This document shows, piece by piece, positions 42,326-50,677 of a stretch of 64,000 nucleotides of DNA. Position 1 is the first letter of the stretch. Each line of letters opens with the position of its first letter. Under the pieces are notes generated by a model, which was not told the DNA's origin, searched no databases, and saw only the letters and a list, made by a program, of their open reading frames with translations. This DNA comes from Clostridium_T sp040217795 (GTDB lineage: Bacteria; Bacillota; Clostridia; Clostridiales; Clostridiaceae), in assembly GCA_040217795.1 (NCBI GenBank), contig JBEHWK010000001.1:1-64000 (forward strand). Direction: 5' to 3'. The translations under genes were made by a program, and so were the position numbers.

Positions 42326-42899
42326 GCTGTATAAACACGACTATTTTAGAGAAAAGTACTGATAATATGGTTCTATTAGCTGCAAACCACAAATAGCTTC
42401 CCTAAATACCAATTTTAGGGTACTTAATTAACAGCTTAAAGAAAAAATATTATCATGTTATGTTTTTCATTTGTTTAAACTTTTTCGAGGAAGTTATTCA
42501 GGTCTTTTATCTGTCTGGTATTTATTTTAGCAACATACTTTAGTATCTGAAAATGAATATTACTCTGTTATTTTAGGTATATTAATGAGGTAGATAATAT
42601 AATATTAAGTAAAAAAATTACAAAGACAATGTTCAAGAAAATATGAAAAAAATTAAAAAGGAGGATGTTACCAAAAAACAGGAACATTGCAAAACTGGAA
42701 AAGAAGATTTATAAACTTGAGGAAAATATATAGAAAGCAAAAATTCTTTTACATTCTGCTGTCGTGGCTCCTGGTTCTATTTGCCAAGCGTTACTCCGCA
42801 CAATTTAAGAACATTAATGCTTTCTATATAGAACATTATGAAGCAGAAAAAATAAAAAGCTTTTTTAGATTTTAATAGGTTTTTGGTAACGGTAGAAAG
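42326..42899. other. Gene-free stretch between the ATPase and the 42900 gene
   Basis: 574 bases. It holds a small hairpin (CCCTAAA at 42402 with TTTTAGGG ending about 42422) and, at 42643-42875, several short overlapping frames behind a GGAGG at 42660. None has a convincing start: the ATG at 42665 touches GGAGG and yields only 22 codons, and the TTG frame from 42687 gives 62 residues with one hydrophobic stretch. This may be the remnant of a small gene. Nothing else seen. Confidence 0.4.
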
Positions 42900-43385
42900 A
42901 TGAGTGCTCAGAGTACTATTTCACGCGAGAATATTAAGATGTCATCAGAAGGTGCCGATAATTACCTTGAAATTAAAAATACTACAGCTGAAAAGATTTT
43001 AGTATATGGGCCACCCAGAGCAACTGATGGAGGAAACTATGATACCTCCTGGTATGTTTTGCATCCTGGAGCTGCCACACCAAAATGGTGGGAATGCAGA
43101 GGATTTTTTGTGCCAAAGGACAGGAGTTTCAGCAGTGAATCAGGCAGCACTGCTCAAGGACCTGTAGCTATAAGATATAATCCAGGAAAATCCATAACAT
43201 TAACCAGTACCGGAAGTCAATATATAGCTAAAGGTGACACTGACGATGGGACTTTTCATAAATCTGAAATAAATTGGCCTATTCCTGATTTTAGCTGCGA
43301 AGATTGTCAGTGTATGAATAAACCTCGTTATGAAATTCTCACGGATCAAGAATTGATGAAGCAAAATTATGAATACGGAGTCTGA
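42900..43385 (+). CDS. Unrecognised soluble protein
   Basis: 161 aa. No signal peptide or membrane segment. It is rich in Gly, Ser, Thr and aromatic residues. The centre reads DTSWYVLHPGAATPKWWECR then GFFVPKDRSF, and the C-terminus has a CEDCQC cluster. The alternation of polar and hydrophobic residues suggests a beta-sandwich. The ribosome site is poor (GGTAGAAAG), so the start is uncertain. A clean terminator follows. I do not recognise the family. Confidence 0.6.
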   Translation: MSAQSTISRENIKMSSEGADNYLEIKNTTAEKILVYGPPRATDGGNYDTSWYVLHPGAATPKWWECRGFFVPKDRSFSSESGSTAQGPVAIRYNPGKSITLTSTGSQYIAKGDTDDGTFHKSEINWPIPDFSCEDCQCMNKPRYEILTDQELMKQNYEYGV

Positions 43386-43444
43386 AGACATATAAACATT
43401 ATGAAAAATCTATTTTTAGATATAAGAACTATTACATAATTAAT

Positions 43445-43470
43445 AAGCCTGCCTTCCTGGCAGGCTTAAG
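43445..43470 (+). terminator. Terminator of the 42900 gene
   Basis: AAGCCTGCC (43445-43453) pairs with GGCAGGCTT (43459-43467), 9 bp with loop TTCCT. The downstream tract (AAGTTG) is poor in T, so efficiency may be low. Confidence 0.6.
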
Positions 43471-43565
43471 TTGTATCTGATAACTGCTTTAAACATAAAT
43501 GCTGCTGAAAGAACCTTGACATAATATCCTTGAGGTGGTAAAATAATACTCGTCCTTTATATTAT

Positions 43566-43650
43566 GCTGATGTGGCGGAATGGCAGACGCAGTGGACTCA
43601 AAATCCACCGACCACAAATCGTGAGGGTTCAAATCCCTCCATCAGCACCA
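43566..43650 (+). tRNA. tRNA-Leu (anticodon CAA)
   Basis: Acceptor GCTGATG pairs with CATCAGC, followed by A and an encoded CCA. The anticodon stem GTGGA/TCCAC encloses loop CTCAAAA. The variable arm (CGACCACAAATCG region) is long, as expected for a class II tRNA, and GGTTCAAATCC is the T-loop. 85 nt. Confidence 0.95.
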
Positions 43651-43655
43651 TTTAT

Positions 43656-43730
43656 GCGGAAGTGACTCAATGGTAGAGTGTCACCTTGCCAAGGTGAAAG
43701 TTGCGGGTTCGAATCCCGTCTTCCGCTCCA
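43656..43730 (+). tRNA. tRNA-Gly (anticodon GCC)
   Basis: Acceptor GCGGAAG pairs with CTTCCGC, discriminator T and encoded CCA. Anticodon stem TCACC/GGTGA with loop TTGCCAA gives GCC; GGTTCGAATCC is the T-loop. Five bases after tRNA-Leu, so the two are co-transcribed. Confidence 0.96.
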
Positions 43731-43736
43731 TAAAGT

Positions 43737-43767
43737 GGAGTATCAGTTGATACTCCTTATTTATTTT
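43737..43767 (+). terminator. Terminator of the tRNA pair
   Basis: GGAGTATCA (43737-43745) pairs with TGATACTCC (43748-43756), followed by TTATTTATTTT. It lies seven bases after the tRNA-Gly CCA. Confidence 0.8.
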
Positions 43768-43876
43768 AGACAGAAAAAATGACTATGCTTGCGCTGAATA
43801 TTCTAGCTGCCTAGTCATTTTTTATTAATACTTTAATCATAAACTTGTTGTGCAGTGATTTTCACATCCCTTAATT

Positions 43877-44077
43877 TTAAAATTTGAAGTTATGCAAACA
43901 GTATATCGACGAATCATCTTCCTGAATTCTTGATCCAAATTCCCTGCCTGCAAAAGTTACTTTCACTTTTCTCCACTTTTCTGTATGCTGGGAATCCCTC
44001 CAGTGTTTGCATATCCTTTTTGCATAAGCATTTCCTGTTGTTTGTCCCATTATTGTTGAATTATTTATTCTTACCAT
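43877..44077 (-). CDS. Small basic hypothetical protein
   Basis: 66 aa with an AGAGGTGG ribosome site upstream. It contains HWRDSQHTEKWRKVKVTFAG and no cysteine cluster or membrane segment. No family recognised. Support is the ribosome site and lack of a competing gene; it may still be a chance frame. Confidence 0.35.
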   Translation of the reverse strand: MVRINNSTIMGQTTGNAYAKRICKHWRDSQHTEKWRKVKVTFAGREFGSRIQEDDSSIYCLHNFKF

Positions 44078-44310
44078 TTTTACATACCACCTCTCTTAAT
44101 ATATCCGTTTTCGCTGGTGACCAATTAAGTATCTTTTAAGGGATGTAAAATTCATATGCATGTCCACTTATTAACTAGTATAAAGTGAATACTATATTAT
44201 TTTCGATATCATTCTTGAAATTCCTCCTTTAAATTCATAATTTTTTACTAATTCACAATTCTTTGCAAGTTTATATATTTTTATCAAGATATATTTATAA
44301 AAATATATAG

Positions 44311-44345
44311 GAAAAATCAAGAGGGAGGCACGCCTCCCCCTTGAT
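44311..44345 (-). terminator. Terminator of the beta-helix protein gene
   Basis: On the minus strand ATCAAG-GGGGAGGC pairs with GCCTCCC-CTTGAT (44316-44345), then TTTTTCC. It abuts the stop codon at 44347. The remaining 44078-44310 is A/T-rich with no recognised feature. Confidence 0.85.
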
Positions 44346-44346
44346 A

Positions 44347-46188
44347 TTATTTTCCTCCCGGTCCTCTCATATTACCTGTGTTACTTGCTCCATCCTGAGT
44401 CATTTCAGTTACAGTACCTGAAATTGTAAAACTTCCTGCCTCTGTACTTTTAGTGTATGTACCTTCAGCGTAAACACCTTCAGTCGGTGTGGAAGTTGAA
44501 CTTCCGCCTACATACACTTTATATGTTTTACCATTTTCAAGTTTTGAGGATGAAATAACAAATGATGAATATTGCTTTGATGGTGCAAATGTAACAACTT
44601 CTTCTCCATCACTGCTTACAATATGGACAATAGTCCCGGCTGACTGATTAGCCAGATTTATTTTCACAGAATTCTGGGTTGACGATGAACTTGGCGCTTC
44701 TGCCATTCCTGAACTTCCTGCCGCAACTAAAGTACCACCAGTCAAATCAAATGTTCCATTATAATCTAAAGCCCCATTCCCGTTATCCGTAGGTCCATTT
44801 ACTATAACTTTACCTGCAGTCATTTTAATTGACCCATTTGAATCAATACCATCTCCCGCAGCATTTACTGTAATATTGCCGCCATTGATATTCATAATGC
44901 TTCCATCATCACCTTGTCCCTGACGTCCGTTTGTTGAAGAGGAATCACTGCCTGCTGAAGCGTTTATACCGTCATCACTTGAAACAACATTGATATCTCC
45001 GTCTTTAAATGTTATAGTCTTGCTTTCAATACCCTCATAGGATTTTTTAATATCTACAGTTCCGTTGTTTATTGTCAACGTTGAATCCGAATGCAGACCA
45101 TCATCCCCTGCAGATATATTGAAGGTTCCTCCGCTGATTACAAGGTTGTTATTTGAATGGAAAGCATCATCAGAAGAATCTATATTGAATGTACCTCCTT
45201 CTATCACTACATTTACAGCTGCTTTAACTGCCTTGGCACTTGTTGTTTCTTCACTTGAAGCACTTTGAGAATTTGATTGGCCGCTGTTTCCTGGCCCCCC
45301 TTGATTAACCCCTGCATTTGAGGTGCCGTTTTGGCTTCCTCCTCCAGTATTGATTGTTATATCCCCATTCTTAATAAGAGTGCTTATTTCCCCTTGAATT
45401 CCATCCTGTCCTGCAGTTATATTTATTTTTCCTCCTTCAATTAATACATATCCTTTTTCCGCATCAGTATCATTGTTTGATTGTATTCCATCTTTATCGG
45501 CATTGACAGTAATATTGCCATTAGTAATTACAACAGTATCCTTTCCTTTGATACCATCTCCGGCAGCTTTTACAGTGATATTTCCGTTCTCTATTTTCAG
45601 ATCATCCTTACTTACAATACCGCTATTATTTGATGACTGCACATTCAATGATCCTTTTCCAATGAAATCAAGGTCTGCTTTGCTGAATATCGCAGCATCG
45701 GGTTCATTTTCAGTTGCAGCCGCCGCAGCTGTTATCGTATTATTTGTATTATCTGCCAGCGAAATAATTATCTTTTTAGAATTCATCACATAAATAGGTG
45801 CACTGTCTGAACAAGTTATATTCACACCATTTAAAATAATGTATACTTTATCCGAATCTCCTGCATTTACAATTATCTGCCCGTCAGTTAAGGATCCTTT
45901 TATGCTGTATGATCCAGCCGCAGTTATAGTTACCTTATTTTTATCAACAGTTGCACCAGATCCGTTAACGGTTATGGTGCTTCCCAACTCAATGAATGTG
46001 CCTGCTTCCCCTACACTTTCACTTTCTCCTGAAGATACATTTATGCTGGATAATACTTGTGCGTTGGTTATTGCAGTGTTTGATGTGCCGGATGTGCTGT
46101 CTGCGCTTGTTGTACTTGCTGATTTGCATCCTGCCAGCCCTGCACTTAAGCTCAGCACTATCAGCATAGTTATAATTTTTTTCTTCAT
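44347..46188 (-). CDS. Carbohydrate-binding beta-helix lipoprotein (Cthe_2159-like)
   Basis: 613 aa from the second of two adjacent ATGs, six bases after GGAGG. A lipoprotein signal peptide ends at LAGC (C21). The body is a long series of short repeats, such as GDGIKGKDTVVITNGNITVN, GQDGIQG, SDDAFHSNNNLVI, DDGLHSDSTLTINNG and DDGINASAG, the DG-rich rungs of a parallel beta-helix typical of the Cthe_2159 family. Those proteins bind cellulose or acidic polysaccharide and Ca2+. A Ser/Asn/Gln-rich insert (about residues 285-310) and a beta-type C-terminal domain follow. Third gene after the VTC and DUF4956 genes. Confidence 0.85.
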   Translation of the reverse strand: MKKKIITMLIVLSLSAGLAGCKSASTTSADSTSGTSNTAITNAQVLSSINVSSGESESVGEAGTFIELGSTITVNGSGATVDKNKVTITAAGSYSIKGSLTDGQIIVNAGDSDKVYIILNGVNITCSDSAPIYVMNSKKIIISLADNTNNTITAAAAATENEPDAAIFSKADLDFIGKGSLNVQSSNNSGIVSKDDLKIENGNITVKAAGDGIKGKDTVVITNGNITVNADKDGIQSNNDTDAEKGYVLIEGGKINITAGQDGIQGEISTLIKNGDITINTGGGSQNGTSNAGVNQGGPGNSGQSNSQSASSEETTSAKAVKAAVNVVIEGGTFNIDSSDDAFHSNNNLVISGGTFNISAGDDGLHSDSTLTINNGTVDIKKSYEGIESKTITFKDGDINVVSSDDGINASAGSDSSSTNGRQGQGDDGSIMNINGGNITVNAAGDGIDSNGSIKMTAGKVIVNGPTDNGNGALDYNGTFDLTGGTLVAAGSSGMAEAPSSSSTQNSVKINLANQSAGTIVHIVSSDGEEVVTFAPSKQYSSFVISSSKLENGKTYKVYVGGSSTSTPTEGVYAEGTYTKSTEAGSFTISGTVTEMTQDGASNTGNMRGPGGK

Positions 46189-46209
46189 CATTTTCCTCCA
46201 ATTATTCCT

Positions 46210-46911
46210 CTAATATTTTAAGCCAAATGACTTTTCTTCAGTTCCGGAAAGAGTAAGTGAAATCTTAAGATTTCCGTTTCTGCATCTTATTTCATCAATA
46301 AAATTCTTCTTGTTTGCATTTTCCTGCAATTTGATTAAATAAGTCAATTCGAATACTGCTCCGAAATCCTTGGTTTTTATATTTTCAATACACCATGAAG
46401 TTGTATATTTGTTTAATATTTCATCGAAAGCCTCTTCATAGTTGAGATCTTCCGGAACCATAATTTTAAGCTCCATATTTTTACCATCAGGTTTTGCATA
46501 ACTTGTTTTTTCAAGTAGAACCATTAATGCACACAATATTATGGTAAATATAACCGCATATCCAATATACCCCATACCACAGGAAAGACCGATTGCCAAA
46601 GTGAATAATACATATGATATGTCCTTTGGTTCCCCGGGAACACTTCTGAACCTGATTATTGAAAATGCGCCTGCTAAACTGAAAGCTCTTGCCACATTAT
46701 TTCCAACCAGCAAAATGATAATAGAGATAATCAATGGCAGCATTATTAACGTAGTTGCAAAGCCTGAATTGTAACCGCTCCTATTACTTGTTTTGATATA
46801 AACCAAACTTATTATCAATCCAAGTATTATTGAAACTGCCGTAACTGATATTACAGTTGCAAGGCTGATTGAGCCGCTGGAATTAACCGATGACAATATA
46901 TCCTCTAACAT
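46210..46911 (-). CDS. DUF4956 membrane protein
   Basis: 233 aa. About four hydrophobic segments fill residues 15-140 (ISVTAVSIILGLIISLVYI, LIMLPLIISIIILLVG, ISYVLFTLAIGLSCGMGYIG, IFTIILCALMVLL). The motif AFSLAGAFSIIRFRSVPGEPKD in the middle is the DUF4956 signature. A soluble C-terminal domain follows. It overlaps the end of the VTC-domain gene by seven bases, so the two are coupled. Function not known. Confidence 0.88.
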   Translation of the reverse strand: MLEDILSSVNSSGSISLATVISVTAVSIILGLIISLVYIKTSNRSGYNSGFATTLIMLPLIISIIILLVGNNVARAFSLAGAFSIIRFRSVPGEPKDISYVLFTLAIGLSCGMGYIGYAVIFTIILCALMVLLEKTSYAKPDGKNMELKIMVPEDLNYEEAFDEILNKYTTSWCIENIKTKDFGAVFELTYLIKLQENANKKNFIDEIRCRNGNLKISLTLSGTEEKSFGLKY

Positions 46912-47657
46912 ATTTCTCTTACTCTCCTTGTGCTGTTATTTTGTGTTTTCCCTAAATATCTCATATATTCGTTGCCATACTTTGAAAAACTGGTGCTATA
47001 AATTGACAATTCAGAAAGGATGTTTGTAAACCACAAAGGCATGGCTCCGATAATCTTAACTTCCATCAAGTATTGACCATCTTCCAGAATATCTTCCCCT
47101 GAGTATCCTGCTTCCAATGACAAATTATCTCTTCTCGTGAGAATTTCAGAATCAAAGGTCACCCTGAAGTCCCTGTTTTCCTTTCCAAAAAAGGCTGTTC
47201 TCTTATACCCAATATATACTGAAGGCTGAACAGGATTTTTTCTTAAATAGTATTCAATCTCATTGATAACCTGTTTATTATGATAGTCATCAGAAACAGG
47301 TTTTCCACCAGATTCCAGAAACCTGTAAGCCTCTTCCAATGTGAGTACAGCTCTCCTTTTATTGACAATTCCATTAATCTTCTTTTTCAATTCTAGAAAA
47401 ACTTTCTCATCCAGGCTTTTGGGAATGTTATAACTCCTGAGTCTCAGTTTTTCTTTATAATAAGGATTAGAAATAGAATGCCTTATGATATCACTTTTTT
47501 CTGTATCATAATAAATGTTGTAAATACTATAAGTCTCACCAGACTTGCAATGTTCATCCAGGTTCATATGTTGAAGCAATCTTGGTATGAGTCTATTATA
47601 TTGTTTTATATTCAACAGGTATTTTTTCTCATAACGCTTAAAAGATTTAATAGCCAA
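46905..47657 (-). CDS. VTC-domain protein (polyphosphate polymerase-like)
   Basis: 250 aa, TTG start at 47657 six bases after GGAGGG. The tunnel fold of VTC4-type polyphosphate polymerases is suggested by the opening RYEKKYLLNIKQYNRL, then YSIYNIYYDTEKSDII, KLRLRSYN, VFLELKKKINGIVNKRRAVL, YKRTAFFGKENRDFRVTFD and YLMEVKIIGAMPLW. The alternating basic and acidic residues for triphosphate and metal binding are present. In bacteria this domain travels with DUF4956 and CotH or beta-helix proteins; its true substrate there is not settled. Confidence 0.87.
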   Translation of the reverse strand: MAIKSFKRYEKKYLLNIKQYNRLIPRLLQHMNLDEHCKSGETYSIYNIYYDTEKSDIIRHSISNPYYKEKLRLRSYNIPKSLDEKVFLELKKKINGIVNKRRAVLTLEEAYRFLESGGKPVSDDYHNKQVINEIEYYLRKNPVQPSVYIGYKRTAFFGKENRDFRVTFDSEILTRRDNLSLEAGYSGEDILEDGQYLMEVKIIGAMPLWFTNILSELSIYSTSFSKYGNEYMRYLGKTQNNSTRRVREIC

Positions 47658-47772
47658 AGCAAACCCTCCTCTTATTCTCTGCCCCTTTCTGATTCATATT
47701 ATAGACAGGTATTGCCGCAGAAATATAAAAAGATTATGTTAAGATTATGTTAATTGGGGCTATTTATTACAA

Positions 47773-47792
47773 AAAGCGGCTTATGCCGCTTT
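47773..47792 (-). terminator. Hairpin upstream of the VTC operon
   Basis: AAAGCGGC (47773-47780) pairs with GCCGCTTT (47785-47792), loop TTAT; the minus strand continues TTTGT. It may back up the terminator at 47819-47852. Confidence 0.6.
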
Positions 47793-47804
47793 CGCCGTGA
47801 AATA

Positions 47805-47826
47805 CACTTTCCTATACAATAAAAAA
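47805..47826. repeat. 22-base segment shared with the REP cluster
   Basis: CACTTTCCTATACAAT followed by AAAAAA matches 16560-16581 with a single difference (T for C at the thirteenth base). In both places the segment adjoins hairpin-rich non-coding DNA. It may belong to a second repeat family. Confidence 0.5.
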
Positions 47827-47852
47827 ATCGCACTGGTCATTGTGACTAGTGC
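47819..47852 (-). terminator. Terminator of the secreted protein gene
   Basis: GCACTGGTCA (47830-47839) against TGACTAGTGC (47843-47852) with loop TTG; on the minus strand a GA and seven T residues follow. It lies 75 bases after the stop at 47928. Confidence 0.75.
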
Positions 47853-47927
47853 AATTTCATAAGCTTGTCCATCCGAAATTTTCAGTTTTGAATTCACTTA
47901 TTTATGACTATTGTTAACCTGCATTAA

Positions 47928-49001
47928 TTAAAAAGGCAAAACCCAGGAAATATCTGTTGACCATTGCATAAATGAATTTCCATTGGCTAAATCACCTTTA
48001 GTCACTGTGGAACTATTAATATATCCCGCCAGCTGATTCCACCCTGATTCTGGTGTGTTTCTTGTTGAATCTGCTTCATAATCTGTCATTACTCCATATA
48101 TGCCAAGAGGTTTTCCATATTTCTCATGCGAATAGAGATCCAAATTAAACCACTGGGCTGCCTGAGTTCCTGATTTTGTATAAATTTCAGGTAAAGAAAA
48201 AGAATAACTCTTCTGAGTATTTGTGTTAACTCCACCGTCAGAAACATACCACTTATCATCCAGGGTCCATCCGTTGTTTCCTGCTCCATAAATGCAGGAA
48301 CTTGTTCCTGCAGGTGCCTGAGGCATACCACCAGCATCTCCATAATCACATAACTGATAATCTGTTGCACTTCGATATCCCTGAACCCAGGCCCTTGTAA
48401 CTCCCGGCGTGTTCCATCCTGTTTCCATATCATTTGCTCCCACTGCTTTTATTGAATTATACCGCGGGTCAGTTTTTGCTTTATCTGAAATATATGTGTT
48501 GATGGAATTAATCATGTTCCCCCATGCCTGACCGTGGACATTTGTAACATAACTGCCATAATTGCTTGTACCAACTCCAATAGTAAGTGAGTATACTGTA
48601 TTGGATTGGAAGGATATTATGAAAGAATCAATAAATTTTTTCACTGAGATTGCAATTTCATTCGTAGAAGCAACAGTCCTGTTATCAAATAATAAAGTAC
48701 CATATGTACTTAATTTATTTTTCTTCACACGTTGAGTTTGAACTGCCGGTCTGCCAAAATCCAATATTACGACTTGATTTAAAAAGATAATAGAAGGATT
48801 GCTTGCAATATTAGCTTCACTTTGGGAAGCTAGATTTGATCCATAACCTGAAAGATAAGAAAGATTTTTGATATAGTGACTGGTTGTATAGTAACCGGAA
48901 TAGGCGCTTACCATTGCAATTTCCTGTGCTTGAGATATTTGAGACATAGAAAGGATAAGCACTGAAATAAAAGAAAAGATTAAAATTCTCACTTTTTTCA
49001 T
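47928..49001 (-). CDS. Secreted protein of unknown function
   Basis: 357 aa from the ATG at 49001, eight bases after AAAGGAG. The signal peptide KKVRILIFSFISVLILSMSQ ends near AQA, with no lipobox. The mature part is rich in Ser, Tyr, Trp and Asn, with VHGQAWGNMINSINTYIS, KAVGANDMETGWNTPGVTRAW and GIYGVMTDYEAD. An acidic pattern in ANDMETGWN and in MTDYEAD, plus many aromatics, recalls glycoside-hydrolase-like barrels, but I cannot assign a family. It probably acts outside the cell. Confidence 0.75.
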   Translation of the reverse strand: MKKVRILIFSFISVLILSMSQISQAQEIAMVSAYSGYYTTSHYIKNLSYLSGYGSNLASQSEANIASNPSIIFLNQVVILDFGRPAVQTQRVKKNKLSTYGTLLFDNRTVASTNEIAISVKKFIDSFIISFQSNTVYSLTIGVGTSNYGSYVTNVHGQAWGNMINSINTYISDKAKTDPRYNSIKAVGANDMETGWNTPGVTRAWVQGYRSATDYQLCDYGDAGGMPQAPAGTSSCIYGAGNNGWTLDDKWYVSDGGVNTNTQKSYSFSLPEIYTKSGTQAAQWFNLDLYSHEKYGKPLGIYGVMTDYEADSTRNTPESGWNQLAGYINSSTVTKGDLANGNSFMQWSTDISWVLPF

Positions 49002-49252
49002 AATTTTGACTCCTTTCACTTTAAAAAATTAAAGAACCAAAGAAAATGTTTACACGATGATTTTACAGTATTTTCCGAAAATTATCAATAATATAATCTT
49101 CAGTTATCCCTTCATATAAGCTCGTGCAGTATACTATTGAAAACATGCTTAAATTGTATATTTGTATCAATATTTAACCCTAATAATATAATATAAATAG
49201 GGAAATATAATTATCAGCTTTTCTCAACCCAGATATACGGAGGCGGCCAATT

Positions 49253-49849
49253 ATGAATGATAAGGATACATTGGCAAATGAAACTTCAAACTGCTTCAAT
49301 ATAGATTTACAAAATTGCACTTTTTTAGGACAAGGTCGTAATGGGCATGTATATCTGCTGCCTGACGGTAAGGTCTTGAAAATATTTTTTGAAGAAATAT
49401 ATTGTAAACATGAATACGATATATTACAGTCAGTTAATGAAAATAAACACTTTCCCAAGGTGTATGAGTATAAAGAGAATTGTATGATACGAGAATATAT
49501 TCATGGAATTCCAATTAAAAATTATATTGAAACTAACGGGTTGAATCGGAATTTAATTATCAATATTGTCAATTTAATTGAAGACTTTAGAAAATCAGGA
49601 TTTACAAAGCTGGATATTCGTTGTGCTCATATATTTATTCAAAAAGATGAATCTATTAGGGTTATAGATCCCAGATGCACATATACTAAGGTAATACCTT
49701 ACCCATATTCAATATTGAAATGCCTTGACAGGCTAGATGTATTAGAAAAATTTTTTTCTTGCTTAAAAGAAATAGATAATGAATTATTCGAAAATTGGAA
49801 TTACAGATATATTTATGATAAATCCAATAAAATACACTACTGGGAGTAA
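49253..49849 (+). CDS. Compact protein-kinase-like protein
   Basis: 198 aa, GGAGG before the ATG. The N-lobe has a glycine-rich loop FLGQGRNGHVYLLPDG and the ATP-binding lysine in KVLKIF, with the helix C glutamate probably in KHEYDILQS. The hinge is CMIREYIHGIPI. The catalytic loop reads TKLDIRCAHIFIQ: the Asp is present but the usual His is Lys and the metal-binding Asn is His. The DFG position is VIDPR. It belongs to the small bacterial kinase / aminoglycoside-phosphotransferase-like group and may be catalytically altered. Monocistronic. Confidence 0.75.
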   Translation: MNDKDTLANETSNCFNIDLQNCTFLGQGRNGHVYLLPDGKVLKIFFEEIYCKHEYDILQSVNENKHFPKVYEYKENCMIREYIHGIPIKNYIETNGLNRNLIINIVNLIEDFRKSGFTKLDIRCAHIFIQKDESIRVIDPRCTYTKVIPYPYSILKCLDRLDVLEKFFSCLKEIDNELFENWNYRYIYDKSNKIHYWE

Positions 49850-49939
49850 AGTTATTTTTGGGGTATATTTCTTTATTCAATTTATTTTAACACTAGTTTT
49901 TTCTTAAAGGTCGACAAATAACATTAAGCAAAAATCTAA

Positions 49940-49988
49940 AAAAATGACAAGCAGCTTTTATAAATCAAAAATCTACTTGTCATTTTTT
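49940..49988. terminator. Bidirectional terminator between the kinase-like gene and deoC
   Basis: AAAATGACAAG (ending 49951) pairs with CTTGTCATTTT (from 49976), with A and T tracts on the outside. It lies between convergent genes and ends the nucleoside operon on the minus strand. Confidence 0.8.
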
Positions 49989-49995
49989 AAGTTAA

Positions 49996-50649
49996 TTATT
50001 TCTTACTTCTACTGACAATGCCAATACTATTACTGGAACCTATTCTGCTTGCTCCAGCATCAATCATATCTATGGCAGTTTTATAATCTCTGACTCCACC
50101 TGATGCTTTCACCCCTAAATCTTTACCTACAGTTTTTCTCATTAGCGCAATATCATCCTTTGTTGCTCCGCCAGTTGAAAAACCTGTTGATGTTTTAACA
50201 AAATCAGCTTCAGCTTCCTTAGCCAGTTCACATGCCTTTACTTTCTCTTCATCTGTTAACAGGCAGGTTTCTATAATTACCTTTACTATAGCTTTTCCTT
50301 TTGCCGCTTTAACTACTGCTTCTATATCTTCTTTTACTAAATCATAATTTTTATCTTTTAACGCTCCAACATTTATAACCATATCTATTTCATTTGCACC
50401 ATTTTTAATAGCATCAATCGTTTCAAATTCTTTAGCTTCTTTAGTCATGGCACCCAATGGGAAACCAACTACTACACAAGTTTTCACATCACTTCCTGCA
50501 AGTTCAGTACTAACCAATTTTGCATAACATCCATTTACACAGACTGATGCAAAATTATACTCTCTGGCTTCTTTGCAGAGCTGTTTTACATCTTCTGCTG
50601 TTGCCTGTGGCTTTAATATCGTATGATCTATGTATTTAGCTATATCCAT
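49996..50649 (-). CDS. deoC: Deoxyribose-phosphate aldolase
   Basis: 217 aa from the ATG at 50649 behind ATAGGAG; the longer frame overlaps the permease gene. It splits deoxyribose-5-phosphate into acetaldehyde and glyceraldehyde-3-phosphate, the last step of deoxynucleoside breakdown. MDIAKYIDHTILKPQAT, CVVVGFPLG, EIDMVINVGALK, and the Schiff-base lysine in FVKTSTGFSTGGAT are intact, as is KASGGVRDYKTA. Last gene of the nine-gene salvage operon. Confidence 0.95.
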   Translation of the reverse strand: MDIAKYIDHTILKPQATAEDVKQLCKEAREYNFASVCVNGCYAKLVSTELAGSDVKTCVVVGFPLGAMTKEAKEFETIDAIKNGANEIDMVINVGALKDKNYDLVKEDIEAVVKAAKGKAIVKVIIETCLLTDEEKVKACELAKEAEADFVKTSTGFSTGGATKDDIALMRKTVGKDLGVKASGGVRDYKTAIDMIDAGASRIGSSNSIGIVSRSKK

Positions 50650-50677
50650 TTTTATATCTCCTATTCTACTTTGTAAA

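Noticed and set aside
42233..42392. 53-residue N-terminal extension of the P-type ATPase
   Set aside because: It lies across the predicted promoter and leader; GGGAGTG places the start at 42233 or 42227.
42234..42680. Cyclic-di-AMP (ydaO-type) riboswitch ahead of the cation ATPase operon
   Set aside because: None of its conserved sequence blocks could be found in the leader; a plain promoter 60 bases from the start explains the region.
42665..42733. 22-codon frame directly behind GGAGG (MLPKNRNIAKLEKK...)
   Set aside because: The ATG touches the ribosome site with no spacing, and nothing downstream looks like an attenuator.
42687..42875. 62-aa frame with a hydrophobic stretch, TTG start
   Set aside because: No properly spaced ribosome site for the TTG, overlapping short frames in the same DNA, and no recognisable family; described only as part of the gene-free stretch.
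48089..48433. 114-aa minus-strand frame inside the secreted protein gene
   Set aside because: It is a different frame of the same DNA; the long frame has a signal peptide and ribosome site.
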